Assembly (NCBI GenBank): GCA_947311845.1
Contig: CAMZMU010000027.1
Coordinates: forward strand, 49,514,094-49,578,093
From: Poa pratensis
Lineage: Eukaryota > Streptophyta > Magnoliopsida > Poales > Poaceae
Direction: 5' to 3'
Length of the DNA: 64,000 bases
Part shown: piece by piece, positions 11,193 through 21,700 of the stretch
Layout of the letters: the number at the start of each line of letters is the position of its first letter
Position numbering within the stretch: position 1 is the first letter of the stretch
Notes under the pieces: generated by a model
The model's database searches: none
Seen by the model: only the letters and a program-made list of their open reading frames with translations
What the model was told of the DNA's origin: nothing
Position numbers and translations under genes: made by a program

Positions 11193-12144
11193 TGTTGGAT
11201 TTTTGTGGGCTTGTGCCCATGGCCCAATTAAAATCCGAAAATCACATGGACCATTTAAATGGTTGGTTTGGGAACAAACGTTTAGTCCCACATTGCTAGT
11301 TGGGAGTAAGCTGCACCACTTTATATAGTGGGCTGTTTCACTATTAGCATGAGGTGTTGGCTGTGAAGAGAAAGGAGGTGCTCCACACGCGCGCTCCTCC
11401 TCCTTGCTCGCCTTGCCACGCCACGCCTCACCTCGTCACAACATGTCACGACGCGCCGCGGGTTGCGGGAATGAGCCGAGCCGATGCCTATATTTTGCAG
11501 TCCGGGAAAAATAATTAGTCATTAACTAATAATTAACGGACGCATTAATTACATTGCCGTTTCCGATTCCTTAATCGTGGGGAGGTTACTTGACTTAATT
11601 GTGGGATTGAACGCCCTGCCCGAACGCACTATATACTGACCGCCTTGGCGAATTCTATCACTACGCGAAACACATGGTCTCGCACCACCGCCGTTCCAGA
11701 ACCTTGCGCCACCGTCTTCCAAGTCTTCTCCATCCCGTCTTCTGGTGTGCACCGGTTGAATGGACAATAGGCCTCCGAAACCCCGCCTCTTGTGATCATG
11801 TATGGGAGAGGGGCGATCAGGTTTTTGGGGAGCGCACTCGCGCGACTACAGGCATCGAGTTCTTCCCCAACGACGACTTCTTCCCCGACATCGGCAGTCT
11901 CTTCATCGACGACATGGGCGACGTCAACGGAGCCGCCGCTGCTGCTGTCGCACCGTATGTCTTCTTGATCTTCCTATTTGATATGATGCTAGAGTTTCTA
12001 CTTGTTGTAGTTGCTCTAGATTCGATCTATTTGTACACTGTTTTAGTAGATCACATGATTAGTTTAATTCCTATTATTCTAGTTATGATTTATTTACTGT
12101 TTTTGTGGATTAAATCATATGCTAAATTGCTTATATATTCAACA
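11193..12144 (+). repeat. 3' LTR of the older host retrotransposon
   Basis: The sequence begins TGTTGGATTT right after a polypurine tract and ends ATTCAACA, giving the TG...CA structure with short inverted ends (TGTTG/CAACA). Length is 952 bp. A TATA-like ttatata lies at about 11322. The 5' LTR is outside the window, so the right boundary rests on the terminal motif alone. The short ORFs in it show no domain. Confidence 0.6.
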
Positions 12145-12239
12145 GTAGTGATGACGACAAGGGGTTTGTTGGGATGATGATGACAAGGGGCGGTGGCATC
12201 ACCAATTGCCGGCTAGAGGAAACTAGAGGGCATGTGTGG

Positions 12240-12532
12240 AGGGCAAATGATTCCGACCTTAGCCATGTGCGTAGCCCTTTTTCCATAAGTTCGAACTTTG
12301 GCTTTAAATGGCTAGTGCAACAATTGTATATGGTATCAGACACAATAGGTCTCGACTTCAAGACCCTTCTCACGCAGTTTAAAAAAAATCATGTGTGGCC
12401 TGCACCGATCCCACGCTAAGAACTAAAATAGCCTAAACGTGAGGGGGAGTGCTAAATATAAATACAGTGCCTAACCTTTCGACATAAGTTTGAAATTTTG
12501 GTTTATATAGCTAGTGCAGCAATTCCATAAGC
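12240..12532 (+). mobile_element. Possible TRIM-like miniature LTR element, degraded
   Basis: Two direct repeats resemble each other: about 12270-12325 (cataagttcgaactttggc ... ggctagtgcaacaatt) and about 12452-12526 (cataagtttgaaattttgg ... agctagtgcagcaatt). Between them tggtatcagac (12331-12341) resembles the tRNA-Met primer site, and gagggggagtg (12441-12451) a polypurine tract. About 110 bases separate the two signals, far too short for genes. The order repeat-PBS-PPT-repeat fits a TRIM. Boundaries are uncertain. Confidence 0.4.
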
Positions 12533-12730
12533 CGTTCCATGTATATAACAAACGGGGCCTGCTTGTTAGATGCTTGTCCGACATCCTAGACTGCCCCAAA
12601 ATCAGAAGCCCCGCTCGGGGTGCTGGACAAATGGGAGTGTCGATGTGGACGATTTCCGTGTCCGGCCCTCAACGAGATTTGGGGTGATTTTGGGGTGCCG
12701 CTGTAGCCTACAGATGCTCTAAAAAAGCTA

Positions 12731-14128
12731 ACATCATCTCCACTCGCGGTGGCCAAATGGCCCCAAAGGCATTCCAGACAGGTCGTTCGGGCGCCGTCCG
12801 GACTAGTCGATGTCTTTGGGCGCCGTCGTTGTCCACCCACATCGCCCAAAGTCAGCTCAATCGATTTTTTGTTAAATTCAAATGAGAGGAATCTTAAATA
12901 ACGGGGGAATTCGAAGTTTCAATCGCCATCGGCCACAAATTCAAAATTTCGGCCATTATCGGCCACACTCCGCCATAACCGGACACAAATTCAGAGTTTT
13001 GGCCATGATCGGCCACAAACTCGAAGGTCAGGCCATCAAAATACGCCAAAATATGCCGGGAGATGTCGATGTCGGCCACTGGTTGTCGCCGTCAGTCTAT
13101 ATGTTGTCGTTGGGCTGGGGCACATAGTCATGGCCGGGCTGGGTCATGTCGGGGTCCTCGTCGTCCCTGGACGTCGTCATCGTGGGCCTAGCCGTGACCC
13201 TGGTTGCCGCTAGTCTCGGGCGCCTTGGAACGAGCCCAATCTCTTGCAGGATCGTGGCGTGGAATATGTTGTGCGCTGCCCTCGCCAACGGGTCCATGTT
13301 GGACACGATGGCCGTCAAGATCATGAAATCCTGGCTCCGCTTCTTGATGACAATTTTCTTCTTCTCGAGGCCGATTGACGTCAGCCTTGTGAATCAAGTC
13401 TCACACATAATGTTGTTCTCGTAGCGCCTCAAGCTCGAGTTGGAGGAGACATTGGCGAGGACCTTGTCGATGGACGACTGCACTATTTCTGTCTTTGCCG
13501 CCGTCACCAAGGTCGCCTTCTTGTTCCTGGTTTGTCGCCCCTGTGAGTTTTCCGGATTGGTGTTTAGGTTGGCGCGACTATTCTTCTTTAGAGTATTTTC
13601 GTGCGGCTTCCATTTCTCACAATTTTAGAGAAGCTTGTAGCAATGCATCAAGTCTTCCATTTCTCCCCTCCGGCTTTCCTTGTACGGGGGAGCCTTGCGC
13701 GGCTTGCAAACGCCCAGCGTCGTCGCCGTCGCCTTTCACCTCGCTGTTGTCTTTCCCTTCACCTTGGGTATCTTGGGCATAGGCAGCGAGTCCATGGAAA
13801 CTGAGGCGGCGCAGCGCGAGGGTTTTTGTTTGACAGGAGGAGCGGCGGGAGAAATGAGATTTGGGGAAGAAATTGGGGGAAGCCAGCTTTTATTGGTTTT
13901 GCCTTGTTAATGACAAGCTTGGCCCACGCGTCGGGGGCAGACATGGCTACGTGCTCCATTGCGTCCGGGTCCGACCGACGACTCCCAAGATGAGGACGTG
14001 TGCTAGGCGTGCCAGGCAGAAAAACGAGTCGCACCGGACAAAAAACGCGTTGAGTTGGAGCCGATTTTTGTCCGGCACACACCAAAATCCTTTGAGCGGC
14101 AGTTTAAGTGCCCCGGGTGAGATGCTCT
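12731..14128 (-). mobile_element. Degraded TIR-type element with NAM-associated-like ORF remains
   Basis: The left side starts near acatcatctccactcgcgg and the right side ends in gggtgagatgctctc, roughly inverted forms of the gagcatctccaccg terminus seen at 14131 and 50075. The interior carries minus-strand coding remains and a clustered atcggccacaaattc-type repeat (12935-13040). No transposase is visible. Boundaries are approximate and no target duplication could be read. Confidence 0.35.
13097..13640 (-). pseudogene. Decayed NAM-associated/SANT-like ORF fragment
   Basis: The minus strand keeps a partly open frame with IDKVLANVSSN (about 13460), GLEKKKIVIKKR (about 13350) and SNMDPLARAAHNIF (about 13290). 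Its layout resembles the C-terminal half of grass NAM-associated proteins: serine-rich linker, charged helix, then a SNMD-type motif. Frameshifts break it and no start can be chosen. It is probably cargo or a gene of the enclosing TIR element. A related relic lies on the other strand at 14523-17851. Assignment is by resemblance only. Confidence 0.35.
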
Positions 14129-15651
14129 CAGAGCATATCCACCGGCATGCCCAACTCCGCTCCCAATAGACGTTTTGGGCGCGCCGGCAGAAAAAAAAAT
14201 AGCGGCGCGCCCAATGGGCCAAAAGTTGCCGGCACGTCCCAATACAGCGTCCGGCAACCCCGCTTCGCGCCCAAGTTCTAGGGACGCAACCGGGCGCGCC
14301 GGCAACCACGGCAATGCGTGGCTCGTCCAAACCCGACGTGCGGGCCCAAAGTGTCAGCGACACAGGACGCTCGAAATCACTTTCCTCTCCCTCTCGCCAT
14401 TTTCATTCTCCCGCCATTTGCCTCCCCCGCGCTCCTCGTTCCCACCTCTCCCACGTTGGGCAATCTACGTCCGACGCCGATGCCGCCCATCAAATACAAC
14501 TGTGGCGGTGGTCCCGGTGATGGAGGACGGCGAGATGCTGCTCGCGGGGGTGCCGCTCGCGGTGGTGGTCGCGGGTACGTCGCCCCTTGCAAAACTCGCG
14601 CGGCCGCCGGATATGTCGGATGCAGGCTGGGAAGCTGGGCTGGCACGTCCAGCAGCGTCGACCGTAGACATGAGAGGGCGGCGTATCAATGCGGAGTCTA
14701 GGCAGAAGGAGATAGATCTGATCCGGGCATCTGTGGCGTACACTAGCTACGCAAGTCAAGGGAGAGCGAACGTGGATGCCGCATCGCTGTCGACCCAAGC
14801 GTTCTTTGATGGCGGTGGTACCACCCCGCCATCCAGCGTCCGGAGCTCGACATTCTGTGATAGCAGAAGCCACTCCGACTCGCCGGCCGTGGGCGCCGGC
14901 GTCCCCGGCGACCTCAACCAGGCTTTCACCGACTTGCCGGATCTGTAGAGAGACCGGCGTCGCCATCGTGACGATGCGAGCGGCCAACAATGCCTGTTTC
15001 GCGAGGACGACCATGGCGCGGACGGCGACGATGCCCACATGTTTGAAGGAATTCCAAACGACGGCGACCACGACATGGTACGAAATCTACGTCTTTTACC
15101 CCATGATCATTGTGTTCAATACATGTAACCGACATGCGCGTTGTTTATTGCAATAGATCGATGGCTCGAAAGTGTTGGGTGACATGATCTATCATGGTAC
15201 AGGGACCGGCGCCGTTAAGCCAGATTTGGAGGCCAGATGGTACGGCGCCGGTGAGGAGGAAGAGGGTGACGATGAAGAGGAAGAGAACATGGAGGGTGCC
15301 TACAAGGAATATGAAGAGGGCGGCAACAACGCGGAGGCATTGACGGTTTGGAAGACGAGGAAGAAGGGCACAAAAGGGAAGCAGTGGAAGACCAAGGAGG
15401 ACGAGTGCCTTTGCGAAGCATGGAAGCTCGTCACCAACGAATCCATCGTCGGCTCCAACCAAACCTACGGTCGTTATGGTCGAGGAACAATTCCATGAGA
15501 CGATGTGGTATGGTGAATATGCGAAGGTGTCTATGGATCACAATTAAAATGCAATGTCGCATAGGTTGCGGGCGTCCAAGCCGAATGCAACAAGTTCCAC
15601 GGCGACCTTGAGCAAATTCAAAGGAGGAAAGCGAGCCGCAAGACGGTGAAG

Positions 15652-15656
15652 CTCAT
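15652..15656. repeat. Target-site duplication ctcat, left copy
   Basis: ctcat precedes tgatacgtg at 15657 and recurs at 17252-17256 after acgtatca, framing the solo LTR. Confidence 0.85.
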
Positions 15657-17251
15657 TGATACGTGTAAAGCACACGCTCGTTGGGAGACCCCAAGAGGAA
15701 GGTATGATGAGTGTAGCAGCACGTTTTCCCTCAGTATGAAACCAAGGTTTATCGAACCAGTAGGAGATGAAGACACTTCTGAAGGTTGTTGGTGGAGGAG
15801 TGTAGTGTGGCGCAACACCAGGGTTTGTGGTGCCAACGTGGAACCTGCACACAATCAAACTACTTTGCCCCAACGATACAGTGAGGTTGTCAATCTCACC
15901 GGCTTGCTGAAAACAAAGCATTAGACGCATAGTGTGGAAAATGTTGTTTGTTTACAGAGAATGTAAAGAAACAATGTTTGCAGCAGGTTGTATTATCAAT
16001 GTAAAAGAATGGACCGGGGTCCACAGTTCACTAGAGGTGTCTCTCCATAATAAATAAATAACATGCTGGGTAAACAAATTACAGCTGGGCAATTGACAAA
16101 ATAGAGAATGCATAACAATGCATGTACAAGACATGATGACTACTATGAGATTTATTTGGGCATTACAACATGATACATAGACCGTTATCCAACAACATCT
16201 ATGACTAATAATCCACCTTCAGGTTAACAGCCGTGTCCCCCGTTGGTATTAAGCTGCAAGCAACAGATCATTTCATTAAGTAAAATGCATAATGTAAGCA
16301 AGACAATTATCCTTAGATAAAGCATCGCAGTTTTACCCCTAGTGGCAACAACACATCCACAACCTTAGAGGTTGCTGTCACTCCCCCAAATTAAATGGAG
16401 ACTGAACCCACTATCTAGCATAAATACTCCCTCTTGGAGCTACAAGCATCTACTTGGCCAAAGCATCTACCAGTAATGGAGAGCATGCAAGATCATAAAT
16501 AACATATAAGATAGATCAATAATCAACTTGGTATAGTACTCAATATTCATCGGATCCTAGCAAACACAACATGTAGCATTACAATAAGATGATCTTGATC
16601 ATGATAGACAGATCACAAGATCTAAACATGATGGCACAATAGGAGAAGACAACCATCTAGCTACTGCTATGGACCCGTAGTCCAAGGATGAACTACTCAC
16701 GCATCACTCCGGAGGCAGGCATGGCGATGTAGAGCCCTCCGGTGATGATTCCCCTCTCCGGCAGGGTGCCGGGAAGAGCTTCAGAACCCTCCCGAGATAG
16801 TGTTGACGACGACGGTGACTCTGAAACTTTTCGTGGAATATGTCTCGGGTGTCCAGGGTTTTCCCGAATAGATGAATATATAGGCGAAGGGGCGACGTCG
16901 GTGGGGACCCGAGGGGCCCTCATCATGCTACGACGCGGCAGGAAGTGGGGCCACGCCGCCACGTGTTGTGGCCGCCTCCTCGGTCCCCTTCGTGTCTCCT
17001 TCGGACTCCGTGTACGTGACGGTAAAATAGGGACATGGGCTTTCGTTTCGTCCAATTCCGAGAATATTTCCAGAACAGCTTTTCTGGAATACAAAAACAG
17101 CAGAAAACAGGAACTGACACTATGGCATCTTATTAATAGGTTAGTTCCAGAAAATGCATAAAAATGTTATGAAGTGTAAATAAAACATGTAGAAATTGGT
17201 ATAATATTAGCATAGAACATCAGAAATTATGGATACGTTGGAGACGTATCA
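15657..17251 (-). mobile_element. Solo LTR (TGATACGT family)
   Basis: The 1595 bp unit starts TGATACGTG, ends GGAGACGTATCA, and is framed by perfect ctcat duplications. It contains no primer site, polypurine tract or coding domain, so it is best read as a solo LTR left by recombination between two LTRs. Minus orientation is suggested by a TATATA at about 16876-16884 read on that strand. It interrupts the NAM-associated relic, so it is younger than that gene. Confidence 0.8.
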
Positions 17252-17256
17252 CTCAT
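17252..17256. repeat. Target-site duplication ctcat, right copy
   Basis: Matches 15652-15656. Confidence 0.85.
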
Positions 17257-18213
17257 GTTGACCGACGCTACCACGTTGTTTCGTGAGAACAATGATCACA
17301 AGAACTTCAAGTTCATGCATTGTTTCGTGAAGCTCCAACTCAACAAGAAGTGGGAGAGGACGCGAATCGACCTCAAGCGGCCACGGCCCGCGTGAGCCGA
17401 ACGACCCGGAGATCCCAGCGTCGGAGGGACGCCCTGTTGGATAGAAGAAGGCCAGGAGCGACAAGGCGACCGCGGTGTCCGTGGAAGCATCCATCGACAA
17501 GTGCCTCACCGACGTCACCGCCATGTCGAAGATAAATACAAGCACCTTCGCCGACAGTCGGTCGTCCTTGATGAACAAGCACGACAAGATGGTCGCCCTC
17601 GAGAAGGAGAAGATCAAGCTCGAGAAGGAGCGGCTCGAGGTCGAGAGGGAGAAGGCCCAAGCGGCAGTCATGCAAGCCAACACGGCAAGGATTCAAGCCA
17701 TGTCCGAGGTGACGCAATCCGTCACTCGAAAGATGAAGAAGGATTCCAAGATCTTGACCGACGATCTCTCCTCCTACACGCCGGAGGTGAGGGCTTGTTT
17801 CAGCTCAGCCAGCAGCGCATCTTGCGTGAGATGGGGGTCCTTCCGCCGTAGCTGACGCGGATGGGCATGATGGGGGAGCCTACGACGACCACTGCGCCGA
17901 TGGACGCCACGAGGGGGAGCCTACGACGACCAGGACTTCCTCCGACGCGGACGTAGCGCCACCGCCACGCCTTGGTTGGGAAGAAGCTGAGACAAAGGAG
18001 GAGTCGCTCGAGCCGGTGTTGACGATCTAGTGATACTCTTGATCGACATTCTATAATATTTTCGCCGGACCTGATGACGCTTTTGGGTGTGATCGCTGAA
18101 CATGGCGACGTTTTTGGGTGTGCGAACCAACTCTATTCAAACTTGTGTGGTCCTTTAAATTTGAAATTTTGGGGTTGGGCTATTGGGAAGTCTATTGGTA
18201 GCGACCGGTGGAA

Positions 18214-18734
18214 CGCGCGGCCCTTCCAATAGACGGCAACTGCTGCCGGCGCGTCCAACAGCGCCTGTCCGGCAACTTTGCGGGAAACAGGATGATTTCC
18301 GGCGAAAACTCGACACATGGTTGCGCATTTGTACGGCAATCGATCGCGGCAAGCATAAGCCCGGAAAAGGGCAAACAAGCGGCGCATGCGCACACATGGA
18401 TAGCAATCTTGCACTGCGACCCTCGTGTGCTGGTATGGTTCCAGATCCAGCGACTGACATTGCTCGTCACAAGACGAAAGCTCCCTGTATGCAAGCCCAG
18501 CAAAGCGAAGAAGAATATCTTAAACACAATCGACATGATGCTAGACACGTCCAGTTGCAGTTGCTGCCAACCACCACCACTACCATTCTACAGGAAAGAA
18601 TCAGCTTTGCTTGGTTGCTCTCGAACGGGAGTCTATCTAGCAACAATTCAGCTTGCCATTTGCCTGTTACTGTTAGCTCCGAGGTAATACGGACACACAG
18701 CAGTAGATCTCTCCCGCCGCCGGGCCGGCACGCA
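18214..18734 (+). promoter_or_regulatory. Upstream region of the b561-DOMON gene
   Basis: About 520 bases separate the TIR-element end from the start codon at 18735. The first 90 bases still resemble the TIR-element terminus. No convincing TATA box is seen. The last 40 bases are GC-rich leader. The promoter is therefore short or lies partly in transposon-derived DNA. Confidence 0.35.
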
Positions 18735-21700
18735 ATGGCGCGTGCGCTGCTTGCCGCCGTGCTCGCCGCCGCTCTGGTCTTCCTCGCGCCGGCTGTGACG
18801 GCGCAGACCTGCGACGACGAGCTGCCGACGGAGCTCGCCGGCAACTACTCGGGGATGGCCTGCAGCCCCGTCTGGAACAACTTCGTGCTCCGGGTACGTG
18901 CCGCCAATGCTCCGCCAATTCCATCCTGCCACCCAGCAGCAGGCTAGCTAGATCTTCCGCGGCGATCTTCATTTTTTCTCGCACTTGATTTCCTCTCACC
19001 GGGCCGAATCTGCCGTCTCTTGCAGTACGCGCAGGACGGGAACAACGTGCTGCGGGTGGTGCTGTCGGCGATGTACAGCTCGGGCTGGGTGGGGATGGGC
19101 TTCTCCAAGGACGGCCTCATGGTGGGCTCCAGCGCCATGGTCGGCTGGGTCGGCAAGAAGGGGCAACCCCACGTCAAGCAGTTCGCCCTCAACGGCAAGT
19201 CGCCCGCCTTGGTCGTCGCCGACAGGGGGTTCCTGCTCTCCAACGACGGCGACCACACCGTCCTCGTCAAGCAGGCCAAGATCTACCTCGCGTTCCTGCT
19301 CAGGTTCGACTCGCCGCTCAAACAGCAGCAGGTGCTCTTCGCATTCGGCTCCGCAATCCCCGTCAACGACCGCCTCGCCGAGCACCAGGACAAGACGTCC
19401 ATGAACTTTGATTTCACCACCGGTGAGTTTTTTTAGATGGAAGACTCCAGCCAGAGCCCAGCTTTGAATTAATAAAGCTAACAACCGGCTAACAGTTACA
19501 ACTTACAAGAATAAGCTGGCCAAACCAGCAGCAGCACACGCACACCCCACACGCGCACACACACCTCACTACAACAGAGAGACTGCTAAAACCGAAGGCG
19601 GCACCAAGACTTCTGTTGTACGGAGACGACGTCGAAGATGTCCACACCAACAGACCTGCACCACACCAACCTTGGCAACACCACGACATGACATTGGGGA
19701 GGAACCTACAAAGGCCAGGCTTGCAGCAACGCCTCCAAGAAGGTGGACGGCGTACAAAAACGTCGTCGTTGCCGGCAGAAACAGGTCTGGCAGAGCTTTC
19801 GCCCAACCCCATGAAACCAACCCTAGAAAAGGGTGACTCACACGCCGTCGAGGAAAACCTTCACCAAACGGGCACACCGGGGAAGCTAGGTGGGGCGGCG
19901 GGGCAGCGTCCAAGACAAGAAAGAGGAGGGTGCTTCACAACGATGCCTTCAATAAGGGGAACGACACCGGAGGTGTAGTCATCGCCGGAAAATGGTCTCT
20001 ACCATTACGTGGTGTGCACGAGACCCATCCAAAATCAAAAATCGGCCGCCGCCCCGAGGCCGCGAAGAGGACAACAGAGGACGCGTCTACAGGCCTCTGA
20101 ATCTCGGGGACACGGTGCAAGCACCAGAAAGAGCACACGAGCTCTGAAGGCCGCGCAGCTCCGACCTCGGAGAGGCAGCACACGCACACGGCGGTGGCTG
20201 CCCGGCAGATCCAACCTGGATCTCCCCTGCACCCGAACCGGGCCAGAAAGGGCCGGCCCGACCCAACTCAGATCCGGCCCAACGGGCCCGGATCTGGGAG
20301 CCCTACGGGAGCCCCTAAGGGGCGAAGCAACGCACAAGGCGGCCGCCGACGCGGCGGCGCAAAGCCGCCGGAGACACGACGGCCGGCCTCGGCCACCCCA
20401 CGCCGAAGACACGGCGCATCTGCCGGCCGCCCGATAGATCCATGATCTGGAGGCCAAGCTCAGAACCCCACACCCACCACCACGAAGCCACCACGCCGCC
20501 GGAGCCGCGCCCACTCGCCCAGCGCGGCGCCCCACCGACCGCGCGAGGGGGAAGGAGAGCCCGGCGACGCCCTCCGGCGGCGGCGGGGAAGGAGGCGGAA
20601 AGGAGGAGGGGCGAGGGAAGGGCGGCGGCTAGGGTTTCGCCCGTCGCTCGCGGGAGCGACAGGACGAAACGAGTCCGATGACCGGTGAGTCTCAGTCACT
20701 CCCTTAGCTTCTGCTAACCATCTAATGCCAAATTTCATCCTGAATTCGTGATCAAATGAAAATAGGAATATATTTTGCTTTGTCACTCCTACATGATTGA
20801 AACACAAGCTTGAAATGAAATCTCCGGACCTGTATGTCTGAAACTGTTGCTTCGGTAAATTCTATAGCTGAGTTTTCATCGTCCAGTACCTCAAGGATAA
20901 CAGTAGTCAAAATCTAAGCTAAATTGTAAGAAACTGCTTGTGATAGTTCATCGTGATCTATCTGCTCTGATCAAATCAGATACCATATCTTCTGCAGATC
21001 AATTGAGGATGGCAGTTTAACCATAAGTAATGTGATGAATGACTGATGACTAAATCACCAATTCGGTTCGTTCTTTTCTTCAGACTTATGCGGTAGTCCA
21101 CTTTGTGAAGGAGTAAAACGCACCACAAGTGCTATAAGCTTGCTCGGTGCGTGCCATTAAGGTCCTAATTCTTTCAACTTGCATAGCAACAATTCTAGTT
21201 CTCAATAAGTTGTTCAGGGATGAATAAAGCCGCATGCATCATTTCGATTCAGAGGCTGGGGCTTCCCCTTTTCTAAAAAAATAAGTTGTTCAGGGGGTTG
21301 ATCAGCCAATTTTTCACAAAACACCCCTTAATGTTATGAACAGCCCTCGTCCTCCTGCCCCCACATTAGACACCACCGCTTGACGAGTGTCCAACAACGA
21401 AGTAGCTACGCGCTTAAAGAGATGGGCGAAGTCAGCTGCGACGTGGCCGTGCAGCAGGCTCCCGCAACTACCGTACGGTGCTCCGCGTGCCACCATTAAA
21501 AAACAATTTTAAATGTTTTAAAAATATTCTACGAAAAAGTATCCGTGTTCACAAAATATGTGTCTACAAACTCTTAAATTTTCAGTTCGAAATACAAAAG
21601 GAGCATTCAGAAAAAAGACAAATCTAGCTTCTGTGACACTATTCAATCTATATTTGTCTCTTTTGTTCCCAGCGGTTCAAGCCGGCTTGCCGGACCTTCT

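Larger units (their letters stand above)
14523..17851 (+). pseudogene. NAM-associated/SANT-like gene relic
   Basis: Coding remains run in order. A first part (about 14523-15077) stays in one frame except for TAG at 14946-14948. A clean intron (15078-15156, GT...AG) is followed by an exon from 15157 with an acidic stretch and a SANT-like region, KGKQWKTKEDECLCEAWKL (about 15378-15434). A frameshift lies near 15470 and a stop near 15559. After the solo LTR the frame resumes with FKFMHCFVKLQLNKKW (about 17307-17355), a hallmark-like NAM-associated motif, then a Lys/Glu coiled coil (about 17595-17660). Such genes are common in grasses and are linked with PIF/Harbinger-type elements. The stop, the shift and the insertion make it a pseudogene. 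Confidence 0.6.
14131..18213 (+). mobile_element. TIR-like element carrying a NAM-associated gene, later split by a solo LTR
   Basis: The left end is gagcatatccaccgg (14131-14145) followed by ccaatagacg. The right side holds gtctattggtagcgaccggtgga (about 18191-18212), an imperfect inverted counterpart. A further copy resembling the left terminus follows at 18220-18290 (gccggcgcgtcc..., gtccggcaac), so the right boundary is uncertain. Inside are one spliced gene relic and a solo LTR (15657-17251). No transposase is seen. Confidence 0.35.

Noticed and set aside
20035..20535. 166-codon minus-strand ORF inside the intron insertion
   Set aside because: Arg/Ala/Gly-rich composition without domains, typical of GC-rich leaders.
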